From JASHPR01 sp963844655 (lineage in GTDB: Bacteria > Actinomycetota > Actinomycetes > Streptosporangiales > Streptosporangiaceae), in NCBI GenBank assembly GCA_963844655.1, contig CAWJPA010000007.1:1612001-1676000 (forward strand): DNA of 64,000 bases, read 5' to 3'. This document shows positions 8,109-15,940 of this stretch, in pieces. Under the pieces are notes generated by a model. That model was not told the origin of the DNA. It saw only the letters and a list, made by a program, of their open reading frames with translations, and did not search any database. The stretch's first letter is position 1. Each line of letters opens with the position of its first letter. The position numbers were made by a program, and so were the translations under genes.

Positions 8109-9794
8109 CTAGCCCTTAGGCGCCAGGTGCAGCATCATCTGGCCCCAGTCCGGGTAGTTGTAGGCAGCGGGCTGGGCATACGGGTTGCCCTGGGTGACCC
8201 AGCCGGTGAAGCTGCCCGAGTCGTACTGGTACCAGTCGACCGACTCGGTGATCGGGATCACCGGCACGTCCTGCAGCATCACCTTTTGCAGCTGATTCAC
8301 GATCGAGTGCTCCTCGGTCGTCGACGTGGTCGCGCCGTACTGGTCGATCAGCGTGTCGATAGCGGGGTTGCTGTACCGCTCCCAGTTCGAGCCGGCCGCG
8401 GTCCCGATCGGCGCGGAGTTGTGTGAGTACAGCAACTGCCGCAGCTCGAAGTACGGGGTAGGCCCGCCGGTCTCGCTGCCGTACCCGAGCTGGTACTTGC
8501 CCGTGTAGAGGTCGGTCTGGTAGGTGGTGGCGGCCAGGTTCTCCGGCGTGACCTGGATACCGACCGCCTTGAGACTGGCCTGGATGGTCTGCACCGCGGC
8601 CACCCAGTCGGAGAACCCGCCGTTGTTGAGGATGGTGAACGACAGCTTCTGGCCGGACGGCGACCGGAAGATGCCGTCAGAACCCTTCTTGAAGCCCGCC
8701 TTCTGCAGGACGGAAATCGCCTTGGCCGGGTTGTAGGCGTAGTTGCTGCCGTACGACGCCGCCTGCGAGGTGTCCATCCAGCTGCCGAACGTCGGGGTGA
8801 CGATCCCGGTCTGGTTCGAGGGCGGCTCGTAGCCGTACTCGCCGATCGTGGACGCCTTGTGCCGGTCGATCGCGTACGCCATGGCCTGGCGGACCGCGAC
8901 GTTCTTCAGCAGCGGGTTCGTCAGGTTGATGAACAGGCTGACGTTCGCCACCGGCGGGAACCAGTAGTGATAGTCCGGGTTCTTGGACAGGTAGAAGCTC
9001 TGGATGCTGGGGATGAACTGGCTGCCCCATTGCGCCTGGCCGTTGGCCAGGTAGGTGTTGGCCGTGTCGTTGGTGAGGAACGACGGGTAGTTCACCGTGC
9101 CGATCTTGGGCAGGCCCGGCTGCCAGTAGTGCTTGTTGGCCGTGTACTTGATGTTCTGCGGGGTGCAGGTGCTGCTGCCCGCGGTGAACGCACCGGTGCC
9201 GACCGGGTTCTTGTCCGGGTACGTCACCGGGTTGCTGACCTTGGACCAGACCTTCTGGTCAACGATCCCGATCTGGTCGGCGATGTAGTAGAAGTACGGC
9301 ACCGCGGCGGTCTTGAAGGTCATCGCGACCTGGTCAGACCCCTTCTGGGTGACGCTGGACAGCACCGACCAGACGGCGTTGATGTCGAGGGTGGGGTTCT
9401 TCTTCAGCAGGTTGAACGTGTAGGCCACGTCGGCGGCGGTCAGCGGGTCGCCGTTGGTGAACTTCACGCCCTTGCGGATGGTGAACGTGAGTGACTTGTT
9501 GCCGCTGCCCCAGGTCCAGCTGGTGGCCAGCCACGGGGTGATCTGGCCGCTCTTCAGCGTGTTCACGAACGCCAGCGGTTCGTAGACCGGCCCCAGCGAG
9601 TAGGAGATGTAGCTCAGGTTGAACGGGTTGAAGTTGCAGGTCCAGGTCCCGCCGCTCTCGTTGTCGATGGTCAGCACGCCGCTCGGGCCCGATGACGATG
9701 AGGATGACGACGACGAGGACGATGAACCGGATGAGCAGGCGGCAGCCAGCGCGCCCGCTGCGATGAGGACCCCGAATGCCTTTAGGCGTCTCAT
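8109..9794 (-). CDS. Family 5 extracellular solute-binding lipoprotein (DppA/OppA type)
   Basis: A 561-residue binding protein that delivers substrate to the permease pair. Lipoprotein signal peptide MRRLKAFGVLIAAGALAAAC ends in lipobox LAAAC with Cys20 as the lipidated residue. A serine run of more than a dozen residues forms a flexible linker to the membrane. The mature part has the SBP_bac_5 pattern: WTWGSGNKSLTFTIRKGVKFTNGDPLTAADVAYTF, split across the usual first lobe, and RQAMAYAIDR near 300. GGAGGG precedes the ATG by 6 bases. Related proteins bind peptides or oligosaccharides such as cellobiose. The locus favours the latter. Confidence 0.92.
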   Translation of the reverse strand: MRRLKAFGVLIAAGALAAACSSGSSSSSSSSSSSSGPSGVLTIDNESGGTWTCNFNPFNLSYISYSLGPVYEPLAFVNTLKSGQITPWLATSWTWGSGNKSLTFTIRKGVKFTNGDPLTAADVAYTFNLLKKNPTLDINAVWSVLSSVTQKGSDQVAMTFKTAAVPYFYYIADQIGIVDQKVWSKVSNPVTYPDKNPVGTGAFTAGSSTCTPQNIKYTANKHYWQPGLPKIGTVNYPSFLTNDTANTYLANGQAQWGSQFIPSIQSFYLSKNPDYHYWFPPVANVSLFINLTNPLLKNVAVRQAMAYAIDRHKASTIGEYGYEPPSNQTGIVTPTFGSWMDTSQAASYGSNYAYNPAKAISVLQKAGFKKGSDGIFRSPSGQKLSFTILNNGGFSDWVAAVQTIQASLKAVGIQVTPENLAATTYQTDLYTGKYQLGYGSETGGPTPYFELRQLLYSHNSAPIGTAAGSNWERYSNPAIDTLIDQYGATTSTTEEHSIVNQLQKVMLQDVPVIPITESVDWYQYDSGSFTGWVTQGNPYAQPAAYNYPDWGQMMLHLAPKG

Positions 9795-9922
9795 TGCTTA
9801 GCCCTCCGAGGAGTGTTCTGCGCGCCGGGGAACTGGCCGTCTGAGGCCGCCGGATCGCAGGAGCGGTGGATGAACGGCCGGCAGATCCCAGCCGGCCGGG
9901 GGTGGCACCCAGAATGTCGTGA

Positions 9923-10969
9923 TCATGACAGCGTGCCGGTGTTGACGGTGCGCTCAGGCATGGTGCCCTCGCTGGTGGTGCCCGTCGTGGGCAGACTCGT
10001 GGCAGGCGAAGCCGTGATGGCTGGGCCTGGGGCGGGCGGTGCCGCGGCGTCCAGGGCCATCGCCACGGCCCCGAGCAGCGGTGCGTCATAGGGGAAGTGC
10101 GCGACCACGAGCTCGGGCGGAAACGGGGTCCCGGACCGCAGCGCATGCTGCAACGGCGCCCTGATCCGGGCCCAGGACCTGACGATGCCGCCGCCCACCG
10201 CGATCCGCGCCGGGTTGACCAGGATCGCGAGGTTCACCAGGTGGAAGGCGAGCTCGTGGGCGAAGTCGGCGATCAGGCCGTCAAGGTCGCTGTCCGCGGC
10301 GCTCGCGGCGAACACGTCGGCGGCTGTGAGCTGCTCGCCCGCACCCGCCTCCCCATTCCCCGTGCTCCGGCTGGCGGCACGGTCCGCCAGCGCCTGACCG
10401 CTGACCATGTGCTCCAGCTGCGAGCGCCGGTCCAGTGGCAGCCCGACGTCGGCCACCGAGCGCAGGTTGTAGCCGATCTCGCCGGCCGCGCCGTTCACGC
10501 CGTCCACGACCTGGCCGCCGATCACGATGGCCACGGCCAGCCCGGTGCCCAGGTTCAGGTAGACGGCCGGGTCGCAGCCGGCCAGCACGCCCCAGCGGAC
10601 CTCGGCGCGGGCCGCCGCCTTCGCGTCGTTCGCCATCCTGACCTGCGCGCCAGGGAACGCGGCGCGCAGCTCACGGCCGATGGCGAGGGTGTCCCAGCCG
10701 TCGATGGCCGGGGCGAGCTCCACCCGGTCCTCGAACGGGATCCCGAACGTGGATACTCCGACGGCGGCGAGCTCACTGCCCGGCGTGGTGACGCTCAGCA
10801 GGTCCCGGCCGACCTCGATCCCGCGGCCAAAGCTGGCCTGCGCGCCGAGCGGGCCGTCGCTGCCGACGGTGGTCGACGCGAGCCGGTTCCCGGCCAGGTC
10901 GCAGACCGCAGCAGCGATCTTCGTTCCGCCGTAGTCGAGCCCGAGCACGACCGGGGGAGCAGCCACCAT
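9923..10969 (-). CDS. ROK-family sugar kinase-like protein
   Basis: About 348 residues from ATG 10969; TTG 10987 and GTG 10984 are alternative starts. The ATP motif LGLDYGGTKIAAAV is near residue 10 and the ROK signature VYLNLGTGLAVAIVIGGQVVDGVNGAAGEIGYN spans roughly 140-172 (shown here only to mark the region). The Cys-rich zinc motif seen in most ROK kinases is not present: the equivalent stretch reads LDRRSQLEHMVSG with the Glu-His kept. The C-terminus has a Pro/Thr/Ser-rich tail of about 40 residues. First gene of the minus-strand sugar operon, just behind operator 11014-11038. Likely a hexokinase-like enzyme; a sensory role is possible. Confidence 0.85.
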   Translation of the reverse strand: MVAAPPVVLGLDYGGTKIAAAVCDLAGNRLASTTVGSDGPLGAQASFGRGIEVGRDLLSVTTPGSELAAVGVSTFGIPFEDRVELAPAIDGWDTLAIGRELRAAFPGAQVRMANDAKAAARAEVRWGVLAGCDPAVYLNLGTGLAVAIVIGGQVVDGVNGAAGEIGYNLRSVADVGLPLDRRSQLEHMVSGQALADRAASRSTGNGEAGAGEQLTAADVFAASAADSDLDGLIADFAHELAFHLVNLAILVNPARIAVGGGIVRSWARIRAPLQHALRSGTPFPPELVVAHFPYDAPLLGAVAMALDAAAPPAPGPAITASPATSLPTTGTTSEGTMPERTVNTGTLS

Positions 10970-11013
10970 AACCTGCCAGTTCACCAAGACGTGATGCAGA
11001 CCTGCCCAAAAGA

Positions 11014-11038
11014 TAGTTAGGACAGTATCCTAACTATT
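11014..11038. promoter_or_regulatory. Palindromic operator O1 for the ROK repressor
   Basis: ATAGTTAGGA-N5-TCCTAACTAT with perfect 10-bp arms, located in the 160-bp divergent region between the ROK kinase and the PfkB kinase genes. Near-identical to O2 at 13730. On the minus strand the arm contains TAGGAT, a good -10 hexamer, so binding would block transcription. AT-rich inverted repeats of this kind are typical operators of ROK/XylR-type repressors; the assignment is inferred. Confidence 0.8.
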
Positions 11039-11147
11039 CTGGGAGGCACAGGCCCGTGGCCGAACTGTGACCCGGTCGGCGTATTGGCCTGGTTTGGTTG
11101 ACTAGTGCTGATCTTGAGGCGGCTGGCAGTGCAGGAGGACAGCTAGC

Positions 11148-12119
11148 TTGGACATGATCTCGTTCGGCACGGTCTTTCTTGAGCTCGTGTTCGGTCACGT
11201 GCCCGAGCTGCCCCGGCCCGGTGAAGAGGTGTTCACCGAGGAGTTCGCGGTCTCCTGCGGCGGGGCGGTCAGCAGCGCGAGCGCGGCCGCGACCGCGGGC
11301 GCCCGGGCCGGCCTGTGCACGGTGCTCAGCGACGACCTCGGCTCGCGCGTGGTGATCGAGCACTGCGCCCGCCGGGGGGTCGACCTCTCCCCGTCACTGC
11401 GGGTGCGCCGGCGCAGCGCCGGGATCACGGTGGTGCTGAACTTCGACGGCGACCGGGCCTTCGTCACGAACGTCCCGGAGGACGCCCGGCGCGGGCAGGA
11501 GGAGATCGGCCGCTGGCTCGAGGTGCTGCGCCGCACCCGCCCGCGCTGGTGTTACCTGCACGCGGGCCCGGGCGTGGCCGGCTTCCTGCGCGAGGCCAGG
11601 GAGCTCGGCTCGAAGATCGCGCTCGACATCTCGCTGGGTGACGAGCGGCACAGGGACGTGGTCATCGACTGCGTGCGGCTGGCCGACGTGTTCATCCCCA
11701 ATACCGACGAGCTGCTGCGGCTGACCCGCACGGACGCGATCGGGCCCGCCCTGTCGGCGGCGGCCGCCTGGGGCACGCCGCTGGTGGTGAAGTGCGGCGC
11801 GGCCGGCGCCCTGGTCGCGACCCAGGACGGGGTGACCGAGGTGGCCGAGGGCGTCCGGCAGGTCCGGGTCAGGGACCTGACCGGGGCGGGCGACGCGTTT
11901 GCCGGGGCCATGATCGCCGCGCTGGTGCGCGGGGACCCGCTCACCCGGGCCGTGGTATCGGCCAACGCCGCGGGCTCCGAGGCGGTGGCCCGGCTGGGCG
12001 CCGTCGGCGAGGTCGAGGTGGAGGGCATCAGCACGGCCGGCCAGACGCTCGGCGCGAAGTTCATCGACCACATGACCGCGGCGGCCGTGCGGAAAGCGGA
12101 AAAGGAGACAGACCAGTGA
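11148..12119 (+). CDS. PfkB-family carbohydrate kinase
   Basis: A 323-residue ribokinase-like kinase. The N-terminal GTVFLELVFGHVPELPRPGEEV stands for the PfkB substrate lid and the GG of SCGGAVSSAS near residue 40 is the first signature. The C-terminal signature DLTGAGDAFAGAMIAA near 245-260 holds the anion hole and catalytic Asp. AGGAGG at 11133-11138 is 9 bases from the TTG at 11148 but 15 from the ATG at 11154, so the TTG is the better start. It is divergent from the ROK kinase across operator O1 and its stop overlaps the next GH4 start (GTGA). It probably phosphorylates the monosaccharide released by the GH4 enzymes. Confidence 0.9.
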   Translation: MDMISFGTVFLELVFGHVPELPRPGEEVFTEEFAVSCGGAVSSASAAATAGARAGLCTVLSDDLGSRVVIEHCARRGVDLSPSLRVRRRSAGITVVLNFDGDRAFVTNVPEDARRGQEEIGRWLEVLRRTRPRWCYLHAGPGVAGFLREARELGSKIALDISLGDERHRDVVIDCVRLADVFIPNTDELLRLTRTDAIGPALSAAAAWGTPLVVKCGAAGALVATQDGVTEVAEGVRQVRVRDLTGAGDAFAGAMIAALVRGDPLTRAVVSANAAGSEAVARLGAVGEVEVEGISTAGQTLGAKFIDHMTAAAVRKAEKETDQ

Positions 12120-13624
12120 AGCTTGCGATTCTCGGCGGCGGGGGAGTCCGGATGCCGGCCTTCGTCCGGGCCGTCCTGGCCAGCCGGTCCGGGACCTTCG
12201 GCGAGATCTGCCTGTTCGAGCCCGCGGCCGGGCGCCGGGACACGATCTGCCGCCTGGCCGCCGAGATCGCGGTCGCGCTGGGCCACCCGGGCGTGGTCAC
12301 GGTCACGGCCGATCCCGCCGAGGCATTCACCGGGGCCGACTACGTGTTCTCCGCGATCCGGGTCGGCGGCGACCGGGGCCGGGTGATCGACGAGCAGGTC
12401 GCGCTGCGGCGGGGGATCGTCGGCCAGGAGACGACAGGGCCGGGGGGCTGCGCGATGGCCCTGCGCACGATCCCGGTCGTCCTGTCCTATTGCGACCTGC
12501 TGAGCCGGTGCGCGCCGGACGCGGTGCTGATCAACTTCACTAACCCGGCCGGCCTGATCACGCAGGCCATCTCCGCCCAGGGCCAGGTGCGGGCGGTCGG
12601 GGTCTGCGACACCCCCGGCGGCACAGTCGAGCGCCTGGCCGAGTTCCTGGGCGCCGGCTCCCGTGACCACGGCCGGGCCTCCGCCTCGTACGGCGGTCTG
12701 AACCACCTCGGCTGGGTCTGCTCGCTCCAGATCGGCGGCGAGGAGCGGGTGGGTGAGCTGCTGGCCAGGTTCGAGGAGCTGCAGGCCTTCGACCACAGGT
12801 TCGCGGCCTTCGATCCCGCGGAGGTGCGCCGGGTCGGGGCCATCCCCACCGAGTACGTCTACTACTTCTACGACGCCCGGCGGTATCTGGACGGGGTGGC
12901 CCGGGCCGGCGCCAGCCGGGGCCAGGACGTGCTGCGCCTGAACACCGAGCTGCTGGACAGCCTGGCCAAGGCGTTCGCCGACGGCGGCGTGGATGCCGCC
13001 TGGTCGGCCTATGACACCGTGCTCGGCGTGCGCCGCGACACGTACATGCAGACCGACATGCAGGGTGACAGCGGCCAGGGCGAGGCGCGCGCCCGGCGGG
13101 CCGCCCAGCCCGCGGCCGGGCTGGCCGGGGCCAAGGTGGGCGGCTACGAGGGCCTGGCGCTGCGGGTCATCGACGGCCTGTCCGGGCACGGCGCGGACGA
13201 GCTGATCGTCAACACCCGGAACGCTGCTGGCCTCGGGGGGGCGACCCCCCCAGACCCCCCCGCGCGCCCTCCGCTCGGGCCGACCTCCGGCCGGCCGTCG
13301 CGGCCGGGGTCGGCTGCGCCGCCGCACACCTCGCTCAGCCTGGACTTCCTTGAGGCGGACGACATTGTTGAGGTGCCGGCGCGGGTGACGCCTGACGGCG
13401 TGTCACCGATCGCCGTGCCCGGGCTGCCGCGCTCGGGCCGGGCGCTGATCATGCAGGTCAAGGAGTACGAGCGCGGTGTGGTCGAGGCCGCGATGACCGG
13501 TGACGCGGGCCTGGCGGCCGTGGCCCTGGCCCAGCACCCGCTGGTGCCAGGGATCACCGCTGCCCGCGAGCTGATCGCCGAGTACCGGGCGGAGCACGGT
13601 GAGCACCTCGCCTACCTGCGCTAG
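12116..13624 (+). CDS. GH4 glycosidase with in-frame inserted repeat
   Basis: A 502-residue GH4 enzyme. The Rossmann motif KLAILGGGGVRMP opens the protein, GQETTGPGG is at 103-111, NFTNPAG near 140-146, metal-ligand Cys in GVCDTPGG is C164 and metal-ligand His in GLNHLGW is H197. GTG at 12116 overlaps the kinase stop and has AGGAGA upstream. Residues about 372-405 (GLGGATPPDPPARPP and onward) are Pro/Gly-rich and encoded by repeat R3. The sister GH4 (2652) runs directly from NVRNAG to DDDAVIEVPA at this place, so R3 is an insertion between NTRNAA and LEADDIVEVPA. The frame is preserved and no stop is created. Activity may be retained if this loop is surface exposed. Confidence 0.88.
   Translation: MKLAILGGGGVRMPAFVRAVLASRSGTFGEICLFEPAAGRRDTICRLAAEIAVALGHPGVVTVTADPAEAFTGADYVFSAIRVGGDRGRVIDEQVALRRGIVGQETTGPGGCAMALRTIPVVLSYCDLLSRCAPDAVLINFTNPAGLITQAISAQGQVRAVGVCDTPGGTVERLAEFLGAGSRDHGRASASYGGLNHLGWVCSLQIGGEERVGELLARFEELQAFDHRFAAFDPAEVRRVGAIPTEYVYYFYDARRYLDGVARAGASRGQDVLRLNTELLDSLAKAFADGGVDAAWSAYDTVLGVRRDTYMQTDMQGDSGQGEARARRAAQPAAGLAGAKVGGYEGLALRVIDGLSGHGADELIVNTRNAAGLGGATPPDPPARPPLGPTSGRPSRPGSAAPPHTSLSLDFLEADDIVEVPARVTPDGVSPIAVPGLPRSGRALIMQVKEYERGVVEAAMTGDAGLAAVALAQHPLVPGITAARELIAEYRAEHGEHLAYLR
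13233..13307 (+). repeat. Dispersed palindromic repeat, copy R3, inside a GH4 gene
   Basis: A G7 tract and a C7 tract separated by CGA make a perfect hairpin. A second C7 tract and the shared core follow. This copy has no stop codon in any of the six frames. It lies inside the second GH4 coding region in frame, the only copy fully internal to a conserved gene. Confidence 0.85.
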
Positions 13625-13729
13625 GTGCCTCTCGGCGTCAGGCCGGACGGCCGGGCGGCGCCGCTGCCGGTCGCGCCGGTGATGAAGTCGCGGCCCGGCG
13701 GGATTCCGGCCGTCATTTCCCGCACCGGC

Positions 13730-13754
13730 ATAGTTAGGATAGTAACCTAACTAT
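13730..13754. promoter_or_regulatory. Palindromic operator O2 for the ROK repressor
   Basis: ATAGTTAGG-N7-CCTAACTAT, 9-bp perfect arms, about 75 bases before the ROK repressor gene. It contains TAGGAT on the plus strand at 13735-13740, a plausible -10 of that gene. Same 25-bp footprint as O1, which suggests the repressor controls both the sugar operons and itself. Confidence 0.8.
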
Positions 13755-13828
13755 CTGGCGTCTGACCGGTACTGGATATTCGCTGGCGCTCCTCGGGCGG
13801 CCGCCCGAGGATGACGGAGGAGGTCGCC

Positions 13829-15139
13829 GTGGCTAGTAGCCCGTCTGGTGCCGATGTCGCGGGGGCGGCCGGCCCCGAAGCTGCCGAGCCCGGCGCCGTC
13901 CCCGGCCACGACTTTGCCGACGCGGAGTTCCTCACCACGCCGGCCGGCACCGGTCAGCGCGGTGGTCAGGCGGCGCGGCCGCAGCTGATCCGAGCGCTGA
14001 ACGAGCAGCTGCTGCTCAGCCACATCCGCCAGCTCGGGCCGTGCTCCCGGGCTGAGCTGGCGCGGCTCTCCGGCCTGTCCAAGCCCACGGTCTCGCTGGC
14101 GCTGGCCAACGTGGAACGCTCCGGCCTGGTCCGGATCGCCGGGCAGCGGACCGGCGTGCCCGGCCGGTCGGCCCGGCTGTACGAGATCAGGCCCGAGGCG
14201 GGGTTCGTGCTCGGGCTGGACATCGGGCACCACTACCTGCGCGGTGCGCTGGCCGACGTGACCCGCGGCATCCGGGCCAAGCACTCGGCCAGGACCAGGA
14301 CCTCGAGCGTCCGCGGGCGGGTGAGCGAGCTGATCCGGCTGGCCGACACGCTGTGCGCGGACGCGGGCGTGGCCAGGAGCGCGATCACGCAGACCGTGAT
14401 CGGCAGCCCGGGCGTCTACGACCCGCGGCGCAACGCGATGGCGCTGACCGGCGGCCTGTCGGGGCTGAGCCGCCCGGCGGTTCTGGCGGGCCTGCGGGAG
14501 GCGTTCGGGCAGGACCTGGTGGTCGAGAACGACGTGGACGCCGCGGCGCTGGCCGAGCGGGCGCACGGGCACGGCCGCGAGTTCGGGAGCTTCGCGTTCG
14601 TCTGGGTGGGGACCGGGATCGGGCTGGGCCTGGTGCTCGACGGGAGACTCCATCGGGGGGCGCACGGAGTGGCGGGCGAAATTGCGTACATGCCAATTTC
14701 GGAGGGTCCGGGCATGGACGCGGAGGACGCCCGCCGGCGGGGAATGCTGGAGGCCGCGGGCTCCGCGCCCGCCGTGGTGCGCGCCGCCCGGCGGGCCGGC
14801 ATGCGGGGGGCCGTCTCCGCGCAGCGCGTGTTCGAGGCCGCGGCCCGGGGCGACGAGCGCGCCGCGGCGGTGGTGGCCGGGGAGGCCCGGCTGGTGGCCA
14901 AGGCGATCAGCGCGGTGGTCACCGTGGTCGACCCCGAGCTCGTGGTGCTCGGCGGCGGCATCGGCCAGGCGCCCGGGTTCGCCGGCGCGGTCACGGCCGA
15001 GCTGCGCGGGCTGGCGCCCGTCCTGCCCGAGGTGCGGGTCAGCGCGCTGGGCACCGACGCGGTCGTGGACGGCTGCCTGGCCTCGGGGACGGAGCTGGCC
15101 TGGACGCGGCTGGTCCGGCTTATTGGGCAGCCGGCTTGA
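13829..15139 (+). CDS. ROK-family transcriptional repressor
   Basis: About 436 residues. An N-terminal winged helix-turn-helix (LLLSHIRQLGPCSRAELARL then SGLSKPTVSLALANVERSGL) precedes the ROK sugar-sensing fold with LGLDIGHHYLRGAL, VENDVDAAALAE and WVGTGIGLGLVLDGRLHRGAHGVAGE (region only). The zinc-binding Cys motif of the ROK family is missing here too. GGAGGAGG at 13816-13823 lies 5 bases before GTG 13829; the ATG at 13811 overlaps that site and is a weaker start. Operator O2 upstream suggests autoregulation. Inducer is presumably a sugar or sugar phosphate from the locus. Confidence 0.88.
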   Translation: MASSPSGADVAGAAGPEAAEPGAVPGHDFADAEFLTTPAGTGQRGGQAARPQLIRALNEQLLLSHIRQLGPCSRAELARLSGLSKPTVSLALANVERSGLVRIAGQRTGVPGRSARLYEIRPEAGFVLGLDIGHHYLRGALADVTRGIRAKHSARTRTSSVRGRVSELIRLADTLCADAGVARSAITQTVIGSPGVYDPRRNAMALTGGLSGLSRPAVLAGLREAFGQDLVVENDVDAAALAERAHGHGREFGSFAFVWVGTGIGLGLVLDGRLHRGAHGVAGEIAYMPISEGPGMDAEDARRRGMLEAAGSAPAVVRAARRAGMRGAVSAQRVFEAAARGDERAAAVVAGEARLVAKAISAVVTVVDPELVVLGGGIGQAPGFAGAVTAELRGLAPVLPEVRVSALGTDAVVDGCLASGTELAWTRLVRLIGQPA

Positions 15140-15611
15140 AGTAGGGCCCCGACTCCTTCCGCCAGAGCATGATCACGGCGCCGAGGCCGACCAGCCAGAC
15201 CAGGATGTTGAAGATCAGGCCCAGGCCGGCGTGCGGGCGCGCGAGCGACAGCAGCAGGAACAGGGTGTTCAGGCCGAAGAACACGGTCCCGGTGATCCGG
15301 GCGTAGCTGTGCCCGGCCCCGTTGGCCCGCGCCATCCAGACCCACAGGCCGATCGCGATCAGCCCGACGACCACGCCCACGGCGACGCTGGTCACCTCCG
15401 CCGCGTGCAGCTGACTGGACGTGTAGTGCGGGAATGCCTTCCTGATGGCACTGCGAACGCTGCCGATGGTGACGAGGCCCACGATAAGCTCGACGAGGCT
15501 GAGAGCAGCGCCGGCGTACATGAGCTTGACCGCGGTTTGTACGGAATTGGGCACCGGCGGCCGCTGGGGCTCGGAGGGCTCCCCGGTCGACGACGGATAG
15601 GGCTGGTACAT
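15120..15611 (-). CDS. Four-helix membrane protein of unknown function
   Basis: 163 residues. A polar N-terminus rich in Pro and Ser (PYPSSTGEPSEPQRPPVP) is followed by four hydrophobic segments at about 28-50, 75-95, 105-125 and 130-150. The arrangement of a Pro-rich cytoplasmic tail and four helices is common in small actinobacterial membrane proteins. The gene converges with the ROK repressor and overlaps its 3' end by 20 bases. I do not recognise a catalytic motif. Confidence 0.75.
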   Translation of the reverse strand: MYQPYPSSTGEPSEPQRPPVPNSVQTAVKLMYAGAALSLVELIVGLVTIGSVRSAIRKAFPHYTSSQLHAAEVTSVAVGVVVGLIAIGLWVWMARANGAGHSYARITGTVFFGLNTLFLLLSLARPHAGLGLIFNILVWLVGLGAVIMLWRKESGPYFKPAAQ

Positions 15612-15940
15612 CGGAGCTCCTTAGGCGTTACCGGCCAGCGCGGCGACTGTCGGCTGGCCGTGGACGTGGCCCCCGAACCGGACTGTAACGGACCCGCAGC
15701 CGGTCTGCACGAAGCGGGGCGCGTGCCGCCGGGAGCGGCCGCTGGCCAGGTGAGGGGCTTCCTCGCATGGCGGGGCCGGTTCCTGGGCACAGGTAGGATC
15801 ACCGGGCCAGGTTTGGCAGGATGCCAGCCTTGGAATAGTTCCGGTCAAGCGGGCATAGCCGAAGATTTTGCTCGAACCTTTGGGCCGTGGGCCCACCGAT
15901 CCGGCTGAGGCCGGATAGTGTCACGCGTGGCTGACGTTAT
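15612..15940. other. Divergent intergenic region, about 330 bp
   Basis: Separates the membrane-protein gene (minus) from the methyltransferase gene (plus). It holds a small perfect stem-loop ATCCGGC-TGAG-GCCGGAT at 15899-15916, shortly before the methyltransferase start, and otherwise no gene I can support. Presumably it carries both promoters. Confidence 0.5.
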
